From contig PXSY01000047.1 of NCBI GenBank assembly GCA_003023125.1, forward strand, positions 1 to 10,565: a stretch of DNA of 10,565 bases, written 5' to 3'. Shown here piece by piece: positions 4,474-10,565 of the stretch. Every line of letters starts with the position of its first letter. Positions within the stretch are counted from its first letter, which is position 1. This DNA is from Bacteroidetes bacterium QH_10_64_19. Its GTDB lineage: Bacteria; Bacteroidota; Rhodothermia; Rhodothermales; Salinibacteraceae. Both the position numbers and the translations under genes were made by a program. The notes below the pieces were generated by a model, which saw nothing but the letters and a program-made list of their open reading frames with translations, made no database searches and was not told the DNA's origin.

Positions 4474-7113
4474 GTGCTGCGTTCTGCGTTTGTCTTCGTC
4501 GTTGCGGTCATCGGGGGAGGCATTCTCGCGGAGGGAGCCCGGGCGCAAGCCTCCATCAAGATCCGCGTGACGGAGGCGCCCCTCGAAACGGCCCTCGTGC
4601 AGGTGCGGACCCAGGCCGACCTCGATCTCGTCTACGCGGATCGGCTCGTAGAAGGCCGCACGGCGACGTGCTCGTACGCGGGATCTGATGCGAAGACGGC
4701 TCTCGACTGTGTGCTCGACGGCACGGGGGTGAGGGCCGAGCGTGTGCGCCGCGGCCAGTATGTGCTCGTGGCCGATTCTGCGGACGCCGATGCGCAGGAG
4801 CAGCCCCGCGGGGCGCTCAAGGGATATGTCCTGGATGCCAAAACCGGAGAGCGATTGCCGGGAGCCCACGTCTACCTCCGGGACCTGGAGGTCGGGGCCA
4901 CAACGAACCGGGACGGGTACTTCGTCGTGTCTGATCTTCCCCCCGAGGCCTATGCGGTTCGCATTTCTTATCTTGGTTACCGCAGCGTGGACACGACGCT
5001 CACAGCCAGCGACGGCGCGGCCCGGATTCCGCTGACCCAGACCTCCATCGAGTCGGAAGGCGTTGTGGTAGAGGCGGGCACCCTGAACACGAACGGAGAC
5101 GAGCGGCTTCCGGGCATGATGTCCGTGGCGCTGGACCGGCTCAATCAGCTGCCCTCCTTCGGGGAACCGGACCTGTTCCGGGCGCTTCAGTGGACGCCGG
5201 GCATTCGCAAATCGGAGGTGACCGGCGGCGGGCTCAGCGTTCGGGGGGCCAATCCCGACCAGAATCTGTACCTTCTCGACGGGGCACCCGTCTATCACCC
5301 GTGGCACGCCTTCAGCCTCATCTCGACCTTCCAGACCCAGACCCTCCGCTCAACGGACGTGTACCGCGGGACCTTTCCCGTCCAGTACGGCGGGCGTCTT
5401 GCGGGGGTGCTCGATGCCCAGATGAAAGACGGAAGCCGTGAGGGGCCCAAGGCCGAGGCGGCGATTGGGGTCTTGAGCGGGCGATTTCGGATCGAAACGC
5501 CCCTTGCGGCCTCCACGTCGTTCATGCTGTCGAGCCGGCGCTCCTACGTGGACAAGCTGATCGGACGTCAGCACCCCGTCACTGGAAACAACGGCCGCCG
5601 CGACACCCTCCGCACCGGGTATGTGTTCTTCGACACCAGCGCGAAGCTCTCGCATCGATTTGGGGAAAACCACCGTCTCTCCCTCAGCTACTATCACGGC
5701 CGGGACGATCTGGACCTCCGCCTTCCGTTCGATCTCTCACTGGACTTTTCATCGTGGCTCCGGCCGGCGGACCTTCTGTTCGAGGTCGCGCAAAACTGGG
5801 ACAATCGAACCTTCAGTGCCCAGCATCGCTACCTCGCCGGGGACGAGACCTTTGTGACCACCACGGGATATTACTCCAGATACCGGGCGCAGGAGGCCTC
5901 GTTTGTGCAGCCGACCACGACCGCCTCCCTCTCGTCCGACTACCGCGTTCGGCTGTCGGACGCCGGATTCAAAATACGCGCCGACCACTACCACTCGGTC
6001 AGTCACGAGGTGACGGCGGGGCTGCAGTTCTCGGCGCTCCGGTTTGAGGGACTCCTGAACAGCGAGTTGCAGCGGTCGCGAGGCACGGTCGCCCGGCAGG
6101 CGCAGGAGAGCCGACTGAATGACGTAAAGATTGCCGGATACGTGCAGGATACCTGGACCCCGACGCCCGAATGGACTGTGGAGCCGGGGGTGCGGGGCAG
6201 CTATTTTAGCGGGGGCGAGTACGCACACCTGATGCCTCGGCTGAATGCGCAGTACGTTGCCCATCCGCGGTGGCTTGTGCTGGAGGGAAGCATGGGCGTC
6301 CACGTTCAGTACCTGCATCGCCTCCGCGATCGCTACTCGCTGGCGTACGATCTCGTGTCGAGCCGCTGGATTCCGTCGAGCGATCGTGTGCGACCGGCAC
6401 TGGGGGGGCAGATTGGGCTCGGCACGCAGACGCAGCTTCGGCCCGGGTGGACCCTGGAGCTCGATGCGTACGCCCGGGAAACGCGCCATACCCTCGTGCC
6501 GGCCGATTTCTTTCAGGAGAAAGAGGGCATCGAGGGGCCGGGCATTGAAGTGGGGGCACTGCTCGGGCAGTATAGAACCGGCACCGAGCGGGCGTTTGGG
6601 CTGGAGCTGAGCACCATCTTCGAGGCGCCGCCCTGGCGGGGCCGGTTTGTAATGAGTGCTGGACGAACATTCATCCAGGCCGCGGCTCAGTCAGGCCGCC
6701 GCTGGCGACCCTCTAGCCTAGACGTGCCGGTCTCCGTGCGCACCACTCTCGGGTGGGAAGGAGGGGCTTGGAGCGCAACGGTCGCCGCGGAGCTGCGAAG
6801 CGGATATCCGGCTACAGTGCCGGTGGCCCGCTATCGGCTCAGGGACCTCACAGAGACAGATCCGACGGCGTATCTGTATCGCCCGCGGGTGAACAACGGG
6901 CGGCTCCCCCCTTATCTCCGTGTGGATCTCACCGTCAGTTACCAGTTCCAGCTGCTTTCCGCCGGCTGGACGGCCACCGTGGAGGTTTTTAATGCGACCG
7001 ACCGGAATAACATTCTGGATCAGACGTACCAGCCCCGTGACACAGGGGTGAACATCGATCGGCAGCGAGGACTTCCCATCCTCCCGCTCCTGGAGCTGGA
7101 AATGGAGCTGTAG
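4474..7113 (+). CDS. TonB-dependent receptor with STN signalling domain
   Basis: An 879-residue outer-membrane active transporter. Order of parts: signal peptide (1-24, ending ARA before Gln25); STN domain (about 27-100), which in FecA-like proteins contacts FecR; carboxypeptidase-like regulatory domain (about 114-195, with GYVLDAKTGERLPGAHVYL and ISYLGYRSVDTTL); plug (about 205-330, with LSVRGANPDQNLYLLDGAPV and VQYGGRLAGVLDAQMKDG); then a beta-barrel to the end. The protein has only two cysteines, Cys66 and Cys79, both in the STN domain, which may form a disulphide. The start is GTG 4474: it is the only start codon after an in-frame TAG at 4429-4431 and it places the signal peptide correctly. 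The C-terminus (LLELEMEL) lacks the usual terminal aromatic residue. The substrate is unknown; an iron chelate is only one possibility. A DUF4249 gene follows at once. Confidence 0.93.
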   Translation: MLRSAFVFVVAVIGGGILAEGARAQASIKIRVTEAPLETALVQVRTQADLDLVYADRLVEGRTATCSYAGSDAKTALDCVLDGTGVRAERVRRGQYVLVADSADADAQEQPRGALKGYVLDAKTGERLPGAHVYLRDLEVGATTNRDGYFVVSDLPPEAYAVRISYLGYRSVDTTLTASDGAARIPLTQTSIESEGVVVEAGTLNTNGDERLPGMMSVALDRLNQLPSFGEPDLFRALQWTPGIRKSEVTGGGLSVRGANPDQNLYLLDGAPVYHPWHAFSLISTFQTQTLRSTDVYRGTFPVQYGGRLAGVLDAQMKDGSREGPKAEAAIGVLSGRFRIETPLAASTSFMLSSRRSYVDKLIGRQHPVTGNNGRRDTLRTGYVFFDTSAKLSHRFGENHRLSLSYYHGRDDLDLRLPFDLSLDFSSWLRPADLLFEVAQNWDNRTFSAQHRYLAGDETFVTTTGYYSRYRAQEASFVQPTTTASLSSDYRVRLSDAGFKIRADHYHSVSHEVTAGLQFSALRFEGLLNSELQRSRGTVARQAQESRLNDVKIAGYVQDTWTPTPEWTVEPGVRGSYFSGGEYAHLMPRLNAQYVAHPRWLVLEGSMGVHVQYLHRLRDRYSLAYDLVSSRWIPSSDRVRPALGGQIGLGTQTQLRPGWTLELDAYARETRHTLVPADFFQEKEGIEGPGIEVGALLGQYRTGTERAFGLELSTIFEAPPWRGRFVMSAGRTFIQAAAQSGRRWRPSSLDVPVSVRTTLGWEGGAWSATVAAELRSGYPATVPVARYRLRDLTETDPTAYLYRPRVNNGRLPPYLRVDLTVSYQFQLLSAGWTATVEVFNATDRNNILDQTYQPRDTGVNIDRQRGLPILPLLELEMEL

Positions 7114-7164
7114 GTGTTGACGGGAGAACGGGAACGGCAGACGGGTGCACAAGACGCGATTGGG

Positions 7165-8112
7165 ATGAGTGGAGACGGCGCGCGACACATGTTGCGGAGT
7201 GCGGCAGGGACGCTCCTGGCGGTGGGGCTCCTCCTGGTGCTGGGACGGTGTGACCTGACCGAGTCGGCGGAGCGACAGTCGCTCGTGGTGGAGGCCTTTT
7301 TGTCGACCGGGCGCCCGCTGCCCATAGTCACGCTTCGGCAGACGCGGCCCCTGAACGAGCCGGGCGACCCACCGGCAAATGCGGCCACAGGCGCCACCGT
7401 GGACCTTACAATAGACGGGCAATCAGTCTCGTACGAGGAACGCCCGCAGCGCGATGGGCAGTATGTCCCGGTCGAGGATGTGGAGGTGTCTGCGCGGATG
7501 CCGTGGCAGTTCACCGTACGCTGGCAGGGCGAAACGGCCCGGGCCCACGGGACGACGCCTCCGCCCGTTGAGCTCCGAAAAATGTGCGTGGAGGTGTCTG
7601 AAGCACCGGTTCAGGCCGTCGTCGTCGATTCGCTTCGGCGCGACTCGCTGGACATCCCCGCCGAGCAGAACTACCTCTATCCGGTCGACGTGTCTCTGGA
7701 ATGGCGCACGGATCGGCTCCGGGCAGGCGAAGACACGATCCACTGGGTGCGTCCCCGGCTCCGCCCCGATACCACGGAGTCTTCGTCCCGGGTCGTCAAC
7801 TTTTTTCTGCAGCCCGTGGAGGTGCGACGCGAAGATCAGTTCTCGTCGCAGAATGGCCGGCGGACGTGGACGGGAGTGTACGCGGTCCCCGTCGTGGACA
7901 GTACCTCTGCGCTCCCGAGTCACGACCTCACAGCGAGCCTCACGCGGGGCGACACGGCGTTTGCGGCGTTTGCCGGGAGTCGCGACGACCCGGAGCGTCG
8001 GGAGCCAATCTCGAACGTCGAGGGTGGACTTGGGATTGCCACCGCCGTGGCCCTCGATTCGTTGCGCCGGACCGTCGGCTCCGCGGGGCTTGAGCAGTGC
8101 TATGCCCCGTAG
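7165..8112 (+). CDS. DUF4249 family putative lipoprotein, receptor partner
   Basis: A 315-residue exported protein resembling DUF4249, a family of unknown function that in Bacteroidota is typically encoded beside TonB-dependent receptors. Supporting segments are SLVVEAFLSTGRPLPIVTL near the mature N-terminus and ERREPISNVEGGLGIATAV near the C-terminus, a family hallmark. A hydrophobic signal segment (10-27) leads to Cys29, but the preceding residues are LGR, so the lipobox is degenerate. Cys141 and Cys312 are the only other cysteines and could pair. The start is uncertain: ATG 7165 is used, ATG 7189 leaves a shorter signal peptide, and GTG 7114 abuts the receptor stop. The 51-base spacing suggests one transcript with the receptor. 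A role as a surface-exposed or periplasmic accessory to uptake is inference. Confidence 0.82.
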   Translation: MSGDGARHMLRSAAGTLLAVGLLLVLGRCDLTESAERQSLVVEAFLSTGRPLPIVTLRQTRPLNEPGDPPANAATGATVDLTIDGQSVSYEERPQRDGQYVPVEDVEVSARMPWQFTVRWQGETARAHGTTPPPVELRKMCVEVSEAPVQAVVVDSLRRDSLDIPAEQNYLYPVDVSLEWRTDRLRAGEDTIHWVRPRLRPDTTESSSRVVNFFLQPVEVRREDQFSSQNGRRTWTGVYAVPVVDSTSALPSHDLTASLTRGDTAFAAFAGSRDDPERREPISNVEGGLGIATAVALDSLRRTVGSAGLEQCYAP

Positions 8113-8220
8113 CCGCGCACGACGGCTAAGAATCCAGGCCCGGGAGCAAGTGTACGACCAATCGCACCGATTCCCGTCATTTCCTCCCCGCTCGATCTGT
8201 CGCAGACACACGGACCGACG

Positions 8221-8889
8221 ATGCCAGAGTCCAGCCCGGAAGGAACAATCACACGCCTCGACCCCCAGGCCAACAGCGATGACCGGGTGTCCGTCTTTCT
8301 CGATGGGGAGTTTGCCTTCGGGGTCCACGAAAATCTGGTGGTGCGGCACGGCCTCCAGGTGGGCGCGCGCCTGACGGCCGAAGAGATCCGTGAGATCGAG
8401 GCGGATGAGGAGTACGCGGACGCCAAGCAGACGGCGCTCGACTATCTTGCGTACAAGCCGCGGACCGAGCAGGAAGTGCGTCGGAAGCTCCGGAAGCAGG
8501 ACGTGTCGCGTCTGGTCATCGACGACGTCATCGCCCGCCTGTACGAGCTGGAGTACCTCGACGACGAGTCGTACGCGCACGATTACGCGCACAACCGGTT
8601 CTCCAGCAAAAAGTACGGGCCGGTCCGCATCCGGCGGGAACTCGAAGAGCGGGGTGTCGACCGGCATCTGGCCGAGACCGCAGTCGACGAGCTCTTTGCG
8701 GAAAAGGATGCGACCGCGGCAGCCTGGGAACACGCTGAGAAGCGGTGGCCCCGACTGTCCGGCGAGGACGATCCGCGCCGGCGCCGGCAGAAACTGTACC
8801 GCTATCTCCGTCGCCGCGGCTTCACGTCCAACACAATCCGTCCGATTCTTGACGAATTGGAGCAGGACGGGGGTGGAGCGGGACCATGA
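8221..8889 (+). CDS. recX: Regulatory protein RecX
   Basis: A 222-residue cytoplasmic protein of the RecX family, which binds RecA filaments and limits recombinase and co-protease activity. It has an N-terminal extension of about 75 residues with a beta-rich segment (RVSVFLDGEFAFGVHENLVV), then the tandem three-helix repeats: ALDYLAYKPRTEQEVRRKL, VIARLYELEYLDDESYAHDY, KKYGPVRIRRELEERGV and KLYRYLRRRGFTSNTI. All three repeats are intact and the length lies between the E. coli and B. subtilis proteins. The ATG at 8221 is a natural start, with no Shine-Dalgarno sequence visible in the 108-base gap after the DUF4249 gene. No recA gene and no SOS-type operator are seen. It is probably not functionally linked to the uptake genes before it. 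Confidence 0.95.
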   Translation: MPESSPEGTITRLDPQANSDDRVSVFLDGEFAFGVHENLVVRHGLQVGARLTAEEIREIEADEEYADAKQTALDYLAYKPRTEQEVRRKLRKQDVSRLVIDDVIARLYELEYLDDESYAHDYAHNRFSSKKYGPVRIRRELEERGVDRHLAETAVDELFAEKDATAAAWEHAEKRWPRLSGEDDPRRRRQKLYRYLRRRGFTSNTIRPILDELEQDGGGAGP

Positions 8890-9185
8890 ATCGAACGAGG
8901 CTGGACGCTCGGGGGAACGTTTGCCGATGTGAGAAGAAGGTTGAACCGAATCGTTGCCTTTCCGGCGGATGTTGGAATTGTTCGAGCGAGCAGAAATCGC
9001 GCACGGGAGCATGAGCGTGTGGCGTCTTACTCCTAATCTCCAGCCCTCCACTTAGCGGCGTTCGCGCCGAGGCCTCATGTACGGCATAGAAATGCCGACG
9101 AAGAGGTGCCGGTAACTCGTTCCACAGTCCGGAACGACAGGGCAGCATTCGACTCAGCATTTCCTCAATTTCTTCGCTTGCCTGC
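8890..9185 (+). other. Intergenic region with three consecutive hairpins upstream of the permease gene
   Basis: This gene-free stretch of 296 bases precedes the AI-2E-family gene. Its 3' half carries three perfect stem-loops in a row: CGGCG-TTCG-CGCCG at 9056-9069, CGGCAT-AGAA-ATGCCG at 9082-9097, and TCGTTCC/GGAACGA with a 7-base loop at 9117-9137. Two of them have four-base loops, one being TTCG, a loop that makes unusually stable RNA hairpins. No T-run follows any of them. They may form a structured 5' leader or a small RNA; no known riboswitch class is recognised. The 5' half (8890-9050) shows nothing I can name, including no clear recX terminator. Confidence 0.45.
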
Positions 9186-10421
9186 ATGTCCGACGGTGCT
9201 CATTCATCGTCTTCGTCCGAGGACGCGTCGACTGACGACCGGGAGGTGATTCCGGCGACCGGAGAAGACACAGTTCCGAACAGGGCCTCCTCTGACTCTG
9301 GCGCGCCTGCATGGCGACGCTCCCCGCGGCCGGTCGGAGACGCGTCGACGACCTTCACGCTGGATCGGATCATCCGGTTCGTGCTGGGGGCGGCCGTGAT
9401 CGCCGCCGTCGGGTGGATGCTCTGGTATTTCGCCGGCATTGTGCTGTACCTGGTCGTCGGGGGGATTCTCGCATACCTGCTCCGGCCGCTGGTCGACCGC
9501 ATTCAGGCGTTCGGAATGGGACGCGTTCCGGCCATCTTCGTGGCGTTCGTGCTGGTCGGGGGCGTCATCAGCGTGGGGGTGACGTCCATTATCCCGTTCA
9601 TCGTTCAGCAGGTGCAGGATCTGTCTCAGCTTGTGACCGTCGACACCGCGGTGTATGTGGCCAACTACCTGGAGGAGCAGATCCGGCAGGTTGCTCCCCT
9701 GGAGCCAGGCGCACTGGAAGAAAATGTCCGCCAGACGGGGGAGTCGCTTCTGCGTGGGGACTTGGTGGAGGGCGAGCGCGTTGCCAACACACTTGGATCG
9801 ATGGTAACCGTGTTTACGAATATCGTGTATGCGGTGGTCATCATTCCGTTTGTGACGTTCTTTCTGCTCAAAGACGAACTCAAAATCCGGCGCAGCCTCT
9901 TGCACCTCGTGCCCAACCGGTATTTTGAGGTCACGTTGTCCATCCTCGCCAAGGTCGAGGTCAACATCGGACGGTACTTCCGCGCCCTTCTGGTACAGGG
10001 CACGGCGATTGCTCTTCTGGCCTCGATGCTGCTGTGGATTGTGGGCCTGCGGGGGGCGATTGCCATCGGAATTTTTACCGGGCTGGCCAACACCATTCCC
10101 TACTTCGGCCCTCTCCTGGGCTTTCTGGCGGGCACGCTCGTGGGCATCGCGCAGACCGGGGACATGTCGCTCGTGCCCGGCATCGCCCTCGCGATGGCCC
10201 TGACGCAATTGGCCGACAATGTGCTGCTGCAGCCGTTCATTTTTTCGCGGGCGGCGCAGACCCATCCGCTGGTCATTCTGTTTGTCGTTCTCGTCGGGGC
10301 GCAATTGGGAGGGCTCATTGGGATGCTGGTGGCCATTCCGGTGACCACGACGATTCGGGTTGTCGTCGAGCAGTTGCTGTGGAGCCTGCGCAACTACCGC
10401 ATTCTGCGGCCGTCCTCATAG
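9186..10421 (+). CDS. AI-2E family transporter (PerM/YdiK/TqsA-like membrane protein)
   Basis: A 411-residue polytopic inner-membrane protein of the AI-2E exporter family. Proven roles differ between members (autoinducer-2 export by TqsA, Na+/H+ antiport by some halophile homologues), so the transported substrate is open. After a hydrophilic Ser/Asp-rich N-terminal tail of about 55 residues come two close helices (about 60-105), a third (about 113-135), a large soluble loop with amphipathic helices (about 135-210), and a second helix cluster to the C-terminus. The family motif is seen as NTIPYFGPLLGFLAG (about 302-316), with later conserved LADNVLLQPFIFSR and PVTTTIRVVVEQL. Length is slightly above the usual 340-380, explained by the tail. 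ATG 9186 is the first start in frame; no Shine-Dalgarno sequence is visible. The acidic, serine-rich tail fits a halophile. Confidence 0.92.
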   Translation: MSDGAHSSSSSEDASTDDREVIPATGEDTVPNRASSDSGAPAWRRSPRPVGDASTTFTLDRIIRFVLGAAVIAAVGWMLWYFAGIVLYLVVGGILAYLLRPLVDRIQAFGMGRVPAIFVAFVLVGGVISVGVTSIIPFIVQQVQDLSQLVTVDTAVYVANYLEEQIRQVAPLEPGALEENVRQTGESLLRGDLVEGERVANTLGSMVTVFTNIVYAVVIIPFVTFFLLKDELKIRRSLLHLVPNRYFEVTLSILAKVEVNIGRYFRALLVQGTAIALLASMLLWIVGLRGAIAIGIFTGLANTIPYFGPLLGFLAGTLVGIAQTGDMSLVPGIALAMALTQLADNVLLQPFIFSRAAQTHPLVILFVVLVGAQLGGLIGMLVAIPVTTTIRVVVEQLLWSLRNYRILRPSS

Positions 10422-10436
10422 GTGGGGAAGGTGATC

Positions 10437-10470
10437 AGGACGATGGCAATCGGAGCGGTCATCGTTTATC
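10437..10470 (+). terminator. Weak terminator candidate after the AI-2E family gene
   Basis: ACGATG at 10440-10445 pairs with CATCGT at 10460-10465, extendable by two G-T pairs, with a 14-base loop and followed by TTTAT. It starts 16 bases after the stop codon. The stem is short and the T-run broken, so this is only a candidate. Confidence 0.3.
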
Positions 10471-10472
10471 CT

Positions 10473-10565
10473 ATGGCCCGGAGACCGCACGTTTGTTCAA
10501 TCAAAGTCTTCGCCCCGGTGTCCCCCTTGCATTCTGACCCTGCTGTTCTTGACGACGAAGACCTC
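10473..10565 (+). CDS. Possible 5' end of a further gene (runs off window)
   Basis: From ATG 10473 a frame of 31 codons is open to the right edge. Its last part (SPLHSDPAVLDDEDL) is acidic and reads like the N-terminus of a halophile cytoplasmic protein. GTG 10518 or TTG 10527 could be the true start, since the first residues (MARRPHVCSIKVF) are less convincing. Too little is visible to name a product. Chance openness over 93 bases in GC-rich DNA is quite possible. Confidence 0.3.
   Translation, partial: MARRPHVCSIKVFAPVSPLHSDPAVLDDEDL

Noticed and set aside
7423..9051. Open minus-strand frame of 542 codons across the DUF4249 gene and recX
   Set aside because: It lies antisense to two well-recognised genes, its translation is rich in Arg, Pro and His with no motif, and long antisense open frames are common in GC-rich genomes. 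The similar frames at 4261-5307 and 9204-10304 were rejected for the same reason.
8822..9187. Minus-strand frame of 121 codons between recX and the AI-2E-family gene
   Set aside because: It begins inside the next gene, ends inside recX, and the plus-strand hairpins explain part of the sequence. No family resemblance was seen, so the evidence is not enough for a gene.
1..10565. Mobile element, CRISPR array, tRNA or rRNA
   Set aside because: No transposase or integrase motif, no regularly spaced repeats, and no T-arm or anticodon-arm pattern was found on either strand by eye.

Overview
The window looks like chromosomal DNA from a GC-rich, probably halophilic member of the Rhodothermota/Bacteroidota group. 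Salinibacter or a close relative is my best guess. This rests on the acidic make-up of several proteins, the lack of convincing Shine-Dalgarno sites, and a Bacteroidota-style set of genes: FecI-like sigma factor, FecR-like anti-sigma factor, TonB receptor with STN and carboxypeptidase-like regulatory domains, and DUF4249 protein. The genus is inference; no rRNA or marker gene is present.

Layout. Bases 1-902 (minus) hold the N-terminal part of a CcmF-type cytochrome c haem lyase that runs off the left edge. A 302-base divergent intergenic region with palindromes and a small tandem repeat separates it from an RlpA-like lipoprotein (1205-1678, plus). That gene converges on a small acidic protein of unknown function (1804-2088, minus), with a good factor-independent terminator for the minus-strand gene between them. 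After a 320-base gap come, all on the plus strand: an ECF sigma factor (2409-2963), a FecR-like anti-sigma gene broken into two frames (3052-3720 and 3717-4235), a large TonB-dependent receptor (4474-7113) and a DUF4249 protein (7165-8112). RecX (8221-8889) and an AI-2E/PerM-family membrane protein (9186-10421) follow. An open frame that may start a further gene reaches the right edge.

How the genes work together. The block 2409-8112 has the parts of a cell-surface signalling system. In the known model, the receptor's periplasmic STN domain reports substrate binding to the FecR-like membrane protein, which then controls the sigma factor that transcribes the receptor. DUF4249 proteins commonly accompany such receptors; the substrate cannot be told from sequence.

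The most notable observation is that the FecR-like gene is disrupted exactly at the start of its periplasmic FecR domain. There is a frame change, and apparently the family's usual DGS-type strand segment is missing. The signal chain is therefore probably cut in this strain, unless the sequence carries an error or the two overlapping halves are made as separate proteins. I found no mobile element, CRISPR array, tRNA or rRNA, and no clear sign of an undescribed multi-gene system.
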